A program made the position numbers and the translations under genes. Below, piece after piece: positions 33,722 to 43,918 of a stretch of 64,000 bases of DNA. Position 1 is the first letter of the stretch. Every line of letters begins with the position of its first letter. Source of the stretch: Microbacteriaceae bacterium (lineage in GTDB: Bacteria; Actinomycetota; Actinomycetes; Actinomycetales; Microbacteriaceae); NCBI GenBank assembly GCA_031177985.1, contig JAPSJW010000001.1, forward strand, positions 124,001 through 188,000, given 5' to 3'. The notes below the pieces were generated by a model. The model did no database searches, was not told the DNA's origin, and saw nothing but the letters and a program-made list of their open reading frames with translations.

Positions 33722-34714
33722 ATGCGATTCGGAATGTTCGTTCCCCAGGGCTGGCGCCACGACCTCCTCGACATCGAGCCCGAGCAGCAGTGGGCGGTGA
33801 TGCAGAGCGTCGCCGCGAACGCCGACGACGGCCCATGGGAGTCGATCTGGGTGTACGACCACTTCCACACCGTGCCGGTGCCGAGCGAGCAGGCGACACA
33901 CGAGGCCTGGACGCTCATGGCCGCCTTCGCCGCGGCGACCTCCCGGGTGCGCCTCGGCCAGATGTGCACGTGCATGAGCTACCGCAACCCCGCCTACCTG
34001 GCGAAGGTCGCCGCCACCGTCGACATCATCAGCGGCGGCCGCACCGAGATGGGCATCGGCGGCGGCTGGTACGAGCACGAGTGGCGTGCATACGGCTACG
34101 GCTTCCCCGAGGTGCGCGACCGGCTCGGACGCCTGCGCGAGGGCGTCGAGATCATGCACCAGGCCTGGACGACCGGGACCGCGACCCTCGACGGCAAGCA
34201 CTACCAGGTCGACGGCGCGATCGTGCGTCCGCTCCCGCTGCAGGAGGGCGGCATCCCGCTGTGGGTCGCCGGCGGCGGCGAGAAGGTGACGCTCAAGATC
34301 GCTGCACAGTACGCGCAGTACACGAACTTCGGCGGCGGTGACATCGAGCTCTTCCGCGAGAAGAGCGACGTGCTGCGGCAGCGCTGCGACGAGGTCGGGC
34401 GGGACTACGACTCGATCGTGCGCAGCACCAACATCAACACCGTCGTCGCGTCGACCGAGGCGGAGGTGCAGGAGCGGCTCGACCGCCTCGAGCAGCGCTG
34501 GACCCCGCACCTCGGGGCCGAGGGCGCCGCGAAGTACGTGCAGGAGTACCGCACCGCCGGCGCTGCCGTCGGCACTCCCGAGCAGGTCGTCGAGAAGCTG
34601 CAGACGCTGGCGGATGCGGGACTCGGCTACTCCATCCACTACTTCCCTGAGGCGGCGTACGACCTGTCGGGCATCGAGCTGTTCGAGCGCGAGGTCGTGC
34701 CGCACCTGCGCTGA
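33722..34714 (+). CDS. LLM-class F420-dependent oxidoreductase
   Basis: A 330-residue TIM-barrel flavin/F420 enzyme of the luciferase-like family. MRFGMFVPQGWRHDLLDIEP starts the barrel, SIWVYDHFHTVPVP is a typical cofactor-side segment and RVRLGQMCTCMSYRNPAYLA precedes ISGGRTEMGIGGGWYEHEW. IPLWVAGGGEKVTLKIAAQY is the F420 phosphate-binding part. The substrate is unknown. It lies between marR and the second acyl-CoA ligase gene (70 bases away), so it may work in lipid or xenobiotic breakdown. Confidence 0.87.
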   Translation: MRFGMFVPQGWRHDLLDIEPEQQWAVMQSVAANADDGPWESIWVYDHFHTVPVPSEQATHEAWTLMAAFAAATSRVRLGQMCTCMSYRNPAYLAKVAATVDIISGGRTEMGIGGGWYEHEWRAYGYGFPEVRDRLGRLREGVEIMHQAWTTGTATLDGKHYQVDGAIVRPLPLQEGGIPLWVAGGGEKVTLKIAAQYAQYTNFGGGDIELFREKSDVLRQRCDEVGRDYDSIVRSTNINTVVASTEAEVQERLDRLEQRWTPHLGAEGAAKYVQEYRTAGAAVGTPEQVVEKLQTLADAGLGYSIHYFPEAAYDLSGIELFEREVVPHLR

Positions 34715-34784
34715 CCGCTGTCGGTCGAGCAGCGTCGCCACGGGCGACGCGAATCATGACCCACCCGAACCGAGGAGGACACGG

Positions 34785-36476
34785 ATGCACCCCTTCGCTC
34801 ACCGCCCCTGGCTGACCTCCTATGCCGACGGCGTGCCCGCCGACATCACGGTGCCCCGAGAGACGCTGCCGCAGATGCTCGCGAAGGCGGTGCGGCGGTA
34901 TCCCGACCGGGTCGCGCTGCAGTTCTTCGGCGCAGAGACCACCTACGGGGAGCTCGGCGAGGAGGTGTCGCGGGTCGCGGAGGGGCTGCGCCGGCTGGGG
35001 GTGCGCAAGGGCGACCGCGTCGCGATCATCCTGCCGAACAGCCCCGAGCACGTCGTCGCGTTCTACGCGGTGCTGCGCCTCGGCGCGATCGTCGTCGAGC
35101 ACAATCCGCTCTATACGGCGCGGGAGCTGCGGCATCAGTTCGAGGATCACGGGGCGACCGTCGCGATCGTGTGGGACAAGGTCGCCGACACCCTCGCGGC
35201 CTTCCCGCCCGACATCGCGGTGAAGCGCGTCGTCGCGGTCGACATCACGCGCGGCATGGGCCTCGGCACCCGCATCGCCCTCCGGCTGCCGATCCCCCGC
35301 GCTCGCACCGCGCGGAAGGCGCTCACCCAGAAGCCGTCCAAGCGCGGCACGGTGCGCTGGGCACGGCTCACCGAGAGCCGGAGGCTCAAGCGCAAGCACC
35401 CAGGACCGCTGATCGACGACATCGCGGTGCTGCAGTACACGAGCGGCACGACGGGGTCGCCCAAGGGCGCCATGCTCACCCACCGAAACCTCCGCGCCAA
35501 CGCGGAGCAGGGCCGCGCCTGGGTTCCGGGCCTCGTTCCCGGCCGCGAGGTGTTCTACGGCGTGCTCCCGATGTTCCACGCCTACGGCCTGACGCTCTGC
35601 CTGACCTTCGCCATGAGCATGGGGGCGCGGCTCGTGCTGTTCCCGCGCTTCGACCTCGACCTCGTCGTGTCGGCCGCGAAGAAGCATCCGCCGACCTTCC
35701 TCCCCGCCGTGCCGCCCATCTACGACCGCCTGGCCGAGGCGGCCGAGAAGGGCAGGGTCGACCTGTCCAGCGTGCGCTTCGCGATCTCGGGAGCGATGAG
35801 CCTTCCCGTGCCGACCGTGGAGCGCTGGGAGAGGGCGACCGGCGGGCTGCTCGTCGAGGGCTACGGCATGACCGAGACCTCGCCGGTGGCGCTCGGGAAC
35901 CCGATCGGTCCGACCCGGCGGCCGGGCTACGTCGGGGTGCCGTTCCCGAGCACCGAGCTGCGGGTCGTCGACCTGGCCGACCCGACGAAGGATCTCGGCC
36001 CGGGCGAGGAGGGCGAGCTGCTGCTGCGCGGCCCGCAGGTCTTCACCGGCTACTGGAAGCGCCCCGGCGACACCGCCTCGTCGCTCACGCCTGATGGATG
36101 GATACGCACAGGCGACATCGTGACTGTGACCGACGACGGTTTCGTGCGGATCGTGGACCGGGCCAAGGAGCTCATCATCACCGGCGGCTTCAACGTCGCC
36201 CCCACCGAGGTGGAGCAGGTGCTGACCGGCCACCCCGACATCGTGGAGGCGGCCTGCGTCGGCATGCCGGGCGACAGCGGCGGCGAGCAGGTCGTGGCCG
36301 CTGTGGTGCTCAAGGAAGGCGCGACCCTGGACGCCGAGGCCATCCGCGAGTTCTGCCGGAGCAGCCTGACGCCCTACAAGATTCCCCGCCGCTTCGTGCA
36401 GCTCGAGCAGCTGCCCCGCAACCTCATCGGCAAGGTGCTCCGCCGCGAGGTGCGGGAGCAGCTGCTGAAGGGCTGA
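34785..36476 (+). CDS. fadD: Long-chain fatty-acid-CoA ligase, paralogue 2
   Basis: A 563-residue acyl-CoA ligase. YTSGTTGSPKGAMLTHRN is the P-loop, VEGYGMTETSPV the A5 motif, WIRTGDIVTVTDDGFV the Asp motif and RNLIGKVLRREVREQ the C-terminal catalytic Lys region. ATG at 34785 has GAGGAGG six bases upstream, and an earlier in-frame reading crosses the LLM gene. It matches the paralogue at 30886 through most of its length, so the pair looks like a tandem duplication later separated by three genes. Confidence 0.93.
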   Translation: MHPFAHRPWLTSYADGVPADITVPRETLPQMLAKAVRRYPDRVALQFFGAETTYGELGEEVSRVAEGLRRLGVRKGDRVAIILPNSPEHVVAFYAVLRLGAIVVEHNPLYTARELRHQFEDHGATVAIVWDKVADTLAAFPPDIAVKRVVAVDITRGMGLGTRIALRLPIPRARTARKALTQKPSKRGTVRWARLTESRRLKRKHPGPLIDDIAVLQYTSGTTGSPKGAMLTHRNLRANAEQGRAWVPGLVPGREVFYGVLPMFHAYGLTLCLTFAMSMGARLVLFPRFDLDLVVSAAKKHPPTFLPAVPPIYDRLAEAAEKGRVDLSSVRFAISGAMSLPVPTVERWERATGGLLVEGYGMTETSPVALGNPIGPTRRPGYVGVPFPSTELRVVDLADPTKDLGPGEEGELLLRGPQVFTGYWKRPGDTASSLTPDGWIRTGDIVTVTDDGFVRIVDRAKELIITGGFNVAPTEVEQVLTGHPDIVEAACVGMPGDSGGEQVVAAVVLKEGATLDAEAIREFCRSSLTPYKIPRRFVQLEQLPRNLIGKVLRREVREQLLKG

Positions 36477-36531
36477 GGCGCTTGCGGGTCAATGGCGTCA
36501 AAAGGTTCAAGCTCGCGGAGCACTTCGCTTC

Positions 36532-36547
36532 GTCCGCTCGAGCGGAC
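36532..36547. promoter_or_regulatory. 16-bp perfect palindrome upstream of a lipoprotein gene
   Basis: GTCCGCTCGAGCGGAC is fully self-complementary. It lies 29 bases before the GTG of the lipoprotein, in the lower-GC patch, where an operator would fit. No regulator for it can be named. Confidence 0.4.
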
Positions 36548-36576
36548 TGGGCGGTGATGAACGAGGTGATAGCAGC

Positions 36577-37047
36577 GTGAAGACTCTTCGGGTCGTCGCA
36601 CCACTGGTATTGCTGGCTGGGCTTTTGTCCGGTTGCGCCGAGACTAATCCTGCGCTGGATGCCGCCAGGGACCGCCTCTTGGGGTTCGAGGAGTCTGTCG
36701 CTGACATTGGAGGCGAGCTGAATGAGGGAACGTTCGAGGCGAGGGTGGTGCAACGGGGAGCTGACGCTTATGCGATAGAGCCACCTGCGTGCTTCGACCA
36801 GGTGTGCGTGTTCTCGGCGCAGGCAGGATCGACCCAGGGCACAATCGAGGCCGTTCTCACCGCCGCCGCTGAAACCGGCGGGGGCGGAACCTATCGCAAG
36901 GATTGGGTGCGCACCTGCTTCACGGCTCAGGTCGCTTACGGCTCGGGTGAGATGAGCGAGTTCGAGGACGTTTCCTGCCCGGCGGACTGGGTCTTTCCGG
37001 GAGGGTCGGACGCGTTCGAAGCTCCGGTAGCCACCCTCACTAACTGA
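36577..37047 (+). CDS. Putative lipoprotein of unknown function
   Basis: A 156-residue exported protein. MKTLRVVAPLVLLAGLLSGC is a clean lipoprotein signal with the lipid-modified Cys at residue 20. The mature part has four further Cys (ACFDQVCVF, VRTCFTAQV, VSCPADWVF), which could form two disulfides. No family is recognised. GAGGTG eight bases before the GTG serves as ribosome site. GC is visibly lower than in flanking genes (about 58% in one 60-base sample) and rarer TTG and ACT codons occur, hinting at foreign origin. It faces the sigma-factor unit, two bases from the next stop. Confidence 0.65.
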   Translation: MKTLRVVAPLVLLAGLLSGCAETNPALDAARDRLLGFEESVADIGGELNEGTFEARVVQRGADAYAIEPPACFDQVCVFSAQAGSTQGTIEAVLTAAAETGGGGTYRKDWVRTCFTAQVAYGSGEMSEFEDVSCPADWVFPGGSDAFEAPVATLTN

Positions 37048-37049
37048 TG

Positions 37050-37244
37050 CTAGGGGAGGGTGAGGAGAGCTTCGTCCAGCGCCTGCCGGTATAGGTCCTG
37101 CCCGAGCGCGTTGGGGTGACATGCGGCCGCGGGGAGACCTGGAAACGGTACTTCGCCGGGCGTGTATACCCCGTCAACTACGCCCGCCCGTGGAGTGGGC
37201 GGTCGAACATTGCCTGCTCCCGGCGCGAACAACGAGTGCCTCAC
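37050..37244 (-). pseudogene. Probable C-terminal remnant of an SGNH hydrolase
   Basis: A 64-codon frame whose GTG overlaps the sigma-factor stop as GTGA. Its end, ACHPNALGQDLYRQALDEAL, looks like the last helix and catalytic His block (HPN-x-x-G) of SGNH/GDSL lipases. The rest, with its Pro and Gly, fits the loop before it. No room exists for the catalytic Ser and earlier blocks, since the sigma gene occupies that DNA. It may be a decayed gene end after a rearrangement, or a small coupled peptide. Confidence 0.4.
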
Positions 37245-37789
37245 TGACTAACCTCCGTCTGCGGAAGCTCGACAACTAATCGTTCCGGACTCAGCGAGGC
37301 TCGGAGGCGTTGCTTGATCCTCGAGTACCGAGCCCGTGCGGCTTCGGGTCTCAGTGACAGGTGCCGTCCTGCTTCCGCTACCCCGAATCCGTCCCACGTG
37401 ATGAGGAGGAAGAGCTCTCGATCCTTCGGCGCCAGTGATGAGATCGCCTCTCTCAGCTGAGAATCAATCGGAGCGTCAGTCCGAGGTGTGAGGCGCAGTT
37501 CCTCCTTCAGCTGCTCAACGAGCGCTTGCGATCTCGTAGCCTTCCTCCGGTGACCGGCGAGAATCTTTCGCGCTACGCCATAGCTCCAGCGACGAGCTCC
37601 TTCAGCCTCGGAGGGGAGGGCTTCACGACGCCGCCACAGCACGGCGGCTGTCTCCGAGAGGCAATCGGCGGCATCCTCGACGTCGTCAACGCGGCGCGCG
37701 AAGTACCGAAGCAGTTCGGGCAGGATCAGCCGGAGGTGAGCTTCTGCGTGTCGGTCGACGGCCTCGCCAGCCGAACGATCCATCACCAC
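37241..37789 (-). CDS. Sigma-70 family (ECF-like) RNA polymerase sigma factor
   Basis: A 182-residue sigma factor with only regions 2 and 4. Region 2 runs from LRLILPELLRYFARRVDDVE to LSETAAVLWRRREALPSEAE, with RRWSYGVARKILAGHRRK as the -10 side. Region 4 has LAPKDRELFLLITWDGFGVA and a recognition helix in SLRPEAARARYSRIKQRL. The usual extra C-terminal domain is absent. GTG at 37789 has GAGGA six bases upstream and overlaps the preceding membrane-protein gene by seven bases. It lies in the lower-GC patch. Its target promoters are unknown. Confidence 0.85.
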   Translation of the reverse strand: MVMDRSAGEAVDRHAEAHLRLILPELLRYFARRVDDVEDAADCLSETAAVLWRRREALPSEAEGARRWSYGVARKILAGHRRKATRSQALVEQLKEELRLTPRTDAPIDSQLREAISSLAPKDRELFLLITWDGFGVAEAGRHLSLRPEAARARYSRIKQRLRASLSPERLVVELPQTEVSQ

Positions 37790-38505
37790 TGCAGTTCCTC
37801 ATCCGTGCAGAGATCACGGACAGCCGTCTGCTCAAAGGCTCGCGCGTCTCCCGCTTCCGCAATCGCGCGAGCCTCCGTCATGAACTCGTCCATATCGACG
37901 AATGTGGCGGCGATCGTAGGCCAGAAGCGGAGGTCGAGCTTCTCGATGGCTTCGTCGTCCTGTTCCCCGGCGGATGCTGCGGTGATCCACTCGCCGATCC
38001 AGAGACACAACGCGCGCCTCTCGTACTGAGCGATGATGCCGGATTCTTGCTGGCGGAAGAGGGTCTCGTCATTGAGCGACTCAGCCTGCACTGCGTTGAG
38101 CGCCGCCTCCTCCAGGTCGAGGGCGACCCGCTGCGCGAACTCCTGCGTCTTGACACCAACCGGAAGCGGAAGCGAGGCAGGGTAACGGGACATCACATAG
38201 TCGACGTAATCGCTAGCGGTGGGGTCAATCCACTCGGAGTCGTCGCTTTCTGTCCCGCGGGATCCGCTCTGCCCTGTTTGAGCTAGGTACTCCTGGATCA
38301 CGTCAGCGCCTGCAGGGGCAGCGATGATCCCGCCTACAGTAAGCGCCGCCAGCCCGAGGACGCTAGGGAGCGCCCAGCGACGCCGCCGAACCCTGGCTGT
38401 TTGCGCCGATCCAATGACCCGATCAATCATCCCTTCGCTCATCTGCACGTCGCTTGCGGGGTCCTGCGACTGCATCCTTCGCAGCAACTCTTCTTCCGTG
38501 ACCAT
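37783..38505 (-). CDS. Single-pass membrane protein, possible anti-sigma partner
   Basis: A 240-residue protein. The N-terminal ~50 residues are cytoplasmic (EEELLRRMQSQDPASDVQMS, a DPA-type opening shared by many actinobacterial sigma-linked membrane proteins). One helix follows (LPSVLGLAALTVGGIIAAPA), then a ~165-residue outside domain rich in acidic residues with two Cys. ATG at 38505 has AGGAGG seven bases upstream. It is the first gene of the operon, just before the sigma factor, which supports an anti-sigma or co-sensing role. The cytoplasmic part is shorter than a classic zinc anti-sigma domain and has no HxxxCxxC motif. Confidence 0.6.
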   Translation of the reverse strand: MVTEEELLRRMQSQDPASDVQMSEGMIDRVIGSAQTARVRRRRWALPSVLGLAALTVGGIIAAPAGADVIQEYLAQTGQSGSRGTESDDSEWIDPTASDYVDYVMSRYPASLPLPVGVKTQEFAQRVALDLEEAALNAVQAESLNDETLFRQQESGIIAQYERRALCLWIGEWITAASAGEQDDEAIEKLDLRFWPTIAATFVDMDEFMTEARAIAEAGDARAFEQTAVRDLCTDEELQW

Positions 38506-38604
38506 CACGCCACCTCCTACCGGTACATGTTCAGGCCACCTCAAAACGTGACATCGAGTCCTCAACGAACTGTTGCGTCCCCGCGGAAAGACTGGAGCAG
38601 ATTT

Positions 38605-38622
38605 GATGTCGCGCGCGACATC
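38605..38622. promoter_or_regulatory. 18-bp perfect palindrome between clpB and the sigma operon
   Basis: GATGTCGCGCGCGACATC is fully self-complementary. It is 85 bases past the clpB stop and 100 bases before the sigma-operon ATG. With no loop and no T-run it looks more like an operator than a terminator. Confidence 0.45.
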
Positions 38623-38706
38623 CTGAACGTCGCAGAAACGAGACCGGTCGCTTCAGCGCCGCCGCAGTCGACCCCTCTATGCGGGCACTAGTCGATCCAC
38701 AGGGAG

Positions 38707-40872
<2,166 letters not shown>

Positions 40873-40887
40873 GGATGTCTCCTCTAA

Positions 40888-40908
40888 GTTGAGTAGGCCT
40901 GACTCAAG
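40888..40908. promoter_or_regulatory. HAIR operator (HspR box) at clpB
   Basis: GTTGAGT-N7-ACTCAAG matches the consensus CTTGAGT-N7-ACTCAAG with one change. It lies 16-36 bases upstream of the clpB start. HspR encoded at 51767 is the expected ligand. Confidence 0.88.
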
Positions 40909-41081
40909 TTTAGATCACGACGGATGCGCTGTCTTCTCCTTCGGGCAAGGTCGCGTCCGCCTGAGGCGAACTGCCGGTGAACATCGCTTGAACCCGGGAG
41001 GCAGCGCTGAATCGCGTCAATACGCTCGTGGGCGGCATTACAACCACCCGACGCCGGCTTCCGGCACGAACAGGAGTCCGC

Positions 41082-43001
41082 GTGCGCAGCGCACTGACCA
41101 TCGGAGGAGTCGGCGCCGCCGGCATCCTCCTCGCATCCGCTTTCGCAGCCGCCCCCGCGGCTGCCGCCCCCGGCGAGGGCACCGTCATCGTCACCCTCTT
41201 CGAGGACCGCTACACCGACGGCGTCTTCGACCCGACCGATGTGAACCCGAACGGCCAGATCGACGCGGTCCGCACCTCGAACAGCCTCTACCTCTTCGCG
41301 GAGGGCGACCCGGCCGTCGACACCGACGACGAGTGGTACGGAGCGGCCGCGAACGCCGAAGGGCAGTTCGTGTTCCCGAACATCCCCGTGGGCCCGGCCA
41401 GCGTGCACACCGTCGACCCCTCCGGGTCGCTCAACACCACCGGCTTCTGGGACGCGACCGACCCCGAGAACCTCGTGCGTGCGGAAGGGCTGAACTACTC
41501 CTTCGTGGACGGCACCTTCTTCGACGACGACGGCACGGTGCTGTCCACGACCCTCGCCGGCGGCGGAGCCGGTGCGCGCGCGGACTTCGTGATCGCTGAG
41601 GGCGACAACGTCCGCACGATCGGCATGGCTCAGGTCGGCGCCTACGCCGACGTGCTCGTCGACGGCACGCCCACCACCGGCGTGGCCGAGGTCGCCTTCT
41701 TCTCGAACGGCGAGGAGTTCGCCCCCATGGAGTGGCAGCCCGGGGAGTACCTCGGCAGCTACGGAGGCTCCGGCTTCGCTCAGCTCGTGCCGCGCGGCAT
41801 CGGCATCACGGTCGACCCCGAGCGCGGCTACCGCGTCGAGGCCGTCACCGCCCGCTCGAACATCAACAGCGGCCTCGACCTCGAGGTGACCGAGACCGAC
41901 GGGCTCTACACGGTCGACGCGGCCGCCCTGCCCCTGTACTTCGACGACGTGGTCTTCGAGGTCGTCCTGGCCCCGGTGCCGTTGACCGACCTCACCGTCA
42001 CCTACTTCGACGACAATGCGCTCGACGGCGTCTACGACACCGCCGACCAGTCGCCGACCGGCGAGACCGACGAGAAGCGCGTCGACGGCTACGCCTACGT
42101 GCAGGACGCCGAGGGCGACTGGTACGCGACCTCCGCCAACGAGGCGGGCGACTACGTCTTCCCGGGTGTCGCCGCCGGTGAGGTGTCCCTCTACCTCGAC
42201 GTGCCGAACGTCGACGAGTCGACCGCCGTCTGGAACGCCTCGGGCGTCACCTCCTACGAGGAGATCGTCGAGGTCGCTCAGGAGGACATCTCCTTCGCCG
42301 AGGGCACCTACTTCGACCCCGCCGGCGGCGAGGGCCCCATCGAGAAGCCCGTCCCGGCCCTGGCGGCCGTGTTGCCGCTGACCCTGGCCGAGGGCGACGC
42401 GACCGTCGCCGCCGGATCGGCCGCCGTCACCCAGGAGGCGGTCGTCATGGACGAGGAGGGGGCTCCGAGCGACAAGGCTGCGATCTCCTTCCTCGCGGGC
42501 GACATCTCGTACTCCGCTGAGGCGTTCGACGAGCAGGCCTTCTACGCTGCGGAGGGCGACGGATCGCCCGCGTACCTGGCTCCCGCGGACTACGCGCTCG
42601 ACGTGGTCGCGCAGGAGGGCTTCGACATCGTCGAGGTGACCGCGACTTCCGCCGAGACGGGCGAGGAGCTGCTCGTCGCCTCCGCGGCCGCGCTGCCGGC
42701 CGTCGCGGAGGGCACCTGGACCGTGGCGCCGACCGCGCTGGCGACCGCCGACGACCGTGTGCTCTGGACCGTCGTCGTCGGCCCCGAGGAGGACGCCGGC
42801 CCCGGCACCGAGGAGCCCCCGGGCGACGGTGATGGTGACGGCGACGGAGGCTCGGGCACGCCCGCTCCTGGCACGGGCGGCGACGACCTCGCCTCCACCG
42901 GTCTCGACGCGATGCCCTACCTGCTCGCCGGCCTCATCGCGCTGGCCCTGCTCGCCGTGGGCGCCGGAAGCATGATCGTCCGCCGCCGCAACGCGGAGTA
43001 G
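41082..43001 (+). CDS. Secreted surface protein with SD-like repeats and LAxTG anchor
   Basis: A 639-residue exported protein. GTG at 41082 is chosen because AGGAG lies five bases before it and MRSALTIGGVGAAGILLASA starts the signal peptide directly. Two related ~100-residue modules follow: GTVIVTLFEDRYTDGVFDPT near residue 30 and DLTVTYFDDNALDGVYDTAD near residue 305, each resembling SdrD B-like domains with acidic Ca-loop sequence. A third, less clear region with SYSAEAFDEQAFYA follows. The end has a Gly-Asp linker, DDLASTG, a membrane helix and RRRNAE, for sortase anchoring. Adhesion or envelope structure is likely. It stands alone between clpB and a terminator. Confidence 0.82.
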   Translation: MRSALTIGGVGAAGILLASAFAAAPAAAAPGEGTVIVTLFEDRYTDGVFDPTDVNPNGQIDAVRTSNSLYLFAEGDPAVDTDDEWYGAAANAEGQFVFPNIPVGPASVHTVDPSGSLNTTGFWDATDPENLVRAEGLNYSFVDGTFFDDDGTVLSTTLAGGGAGARADFVIAEGDNVRTIGMAQVGAYADVLVDGTPTTGVAEVAFFSNGEEFAPMEWQPGEYLGSYGGSGFAQLVPRGIGITVDPERGYRVEAVTARSNINSGLDLEVTETDGLYTVDAAALPLYFDDVVFEVVLAPVPLTDLTVTYFDDNALDGVYDTADQSPTGETDEKRVDGYAYVQDAEGDWYATSANEAGDYVFPGVAAGEVSLYLDVPNVDESTAVWNASGVTSYEEIVEVAQEDISFAEGTYFDPAGGEGPIEKPVPALAAVLPLTLAEGDATVAAGSAAVTQEAVVMDEEGAPSDKAAISFLAGDISYSAEAFDEQAFYAAEGDGSPAYLAPADYALDVVAQEGFDIVEVTATSAETGEELLVASAAALPAVAEGTWTVAPTALATADDRVLWTVVVGPEEDAGPGTEEPPGDGDGDGDGGSGTPAPGTGGDDLASTGLDAMPYLLAGLIALALLAVGAGSMIVRRRNAE

Positions 43002-43008
43002 GACACGC

Positions 43009-43045
43009 ACGAAGGGCGCCGATCCACGAGGTCGGCGCCCTTCGT
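43009..43045. terminator. Bidirectional intrinsic terminator
   Basis: ACGAAGGGCGCCGA and TCGGCGCCCTTCGT form a perfect 14-bp stem around a nine-base loop. It lies between the convergent surface-protein and SDR genes and can serve both. Confidence 0.85.
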
Positions 43046-43056
43046 CGTTCCCGGGG

Positions 43057-43818
43057 TCAGAGCCGCTGTCCGCCCGAGGCCTCGATGCGCTGGCCGGTGA
43101 CCCACTGCATCCGCTCGTCGAGCACCGCGGCGATGGCGCCGCCGACGTCCTCGGGCTGGCCCAGCCTCCCGAGCGCCACCGTCGAGACGACCATCGCCTG
43201 ATACTGCTCGTTGTCGCGCACCGCGCCGCCGGCGAAGTCGGTCGCCGTGGCGCCCGGAGCGACGACATTGACGCGGATGCCGCGCGCACCCAGCTCGACA
43301 GCCAGATACAGCGTCCAGATCTCGATCGCGCCCTTGACGGCCGCATAGATCGAGTAGGCGCCGTTCGCGGGGAACCGGGTCAGCCCGGTCGAGATGTTGA
43401 GGATGCGCCCGCCGTCGCTGATCATCGGCGCGAGCTCCTGGGTGAGCATGACCACCCCGATCAGGTGCACGTCGACGAGCGTCTGAATGCTCTCGACCGT
43501 CGTGCCGCCGAACGGGGTGCTGCCGGCGTAGCCGGCGTTGTTCACGAGCACGTCGAAGCTGTCGCGCTGCCAGGTCGAGGCGAGCGCCTCGCGAAGGCGA
43601 CCGGCGAAATCGGCGAAGCTCGCCGCATCCGTCGTGTCGAGCTGCAGCGCCACCGCGCGGCGCCCGCGGGACTCGATCTCGGCCACGACGGCGTCCGCCT
43701 CGGCCGAGCTCCTGAGGTAGGTGAGCACGACGTCGTCTCCGGCGTCGGCGAGGGCGAGGGCGGATGCGCGGCCGAGGCCGCGGGATCCGCCGGTGATGAG
43801 GATGATGCGATTCGTCAT
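43057..43818 (-). CDS. Short-chain dehydrogenase/reductase
   Basis: A 253-residue classical SDR. LITGGSRGLGRASALALA is the cofactor loop, DVLVNNAGYAGSTPFGGTTV follows, NISTGLTRFP supplies the catalytic Ser region and YSIYAAVKGAIEIWT the Tyr-x-x-x-Lys. NVVAPGATATDFAGG and the end YVTG-like WVTGQRIEASGGQ are as in FabG-type enzymes. The cofactor is probably NADPH (Arg after the loop). It is divergent from an XRE regulator gene, a common pairing in which the regulator controls the reductase. Confidence 0.92.
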   Translation of the reverse strand: MTNRIILITGGSRGLGRASALALADAGDDVVLTYLRSSAEADAVVAEIESRGRRAVALQLDTTDAASFADFAGRLREALASTWQRDSFDVLVNNAGYAGSTPFGGTTVESIQTLVDVHLIGVVMLTQELAPMISDGGRILNISTGLTRFPANGAYSIYAAVKGAIEIWTLYLAVELGARGIRVNVVAPGATATDFAGGAVRDNEQYQAMVVSTVALGRLGQPEDVGGAIAAVLDERMQWVTGQRIEASGGQRL

Positions 43819-43918
43819 GCCCTTACCCTCGGCCGGCGGGCGGACCCGCTCCAGAGAGCGCTCATCGTGGGATCGGCGGTCCCTTGCTGCGGGTGCCGTG
43901 CGGGACGACGATGGTCCG

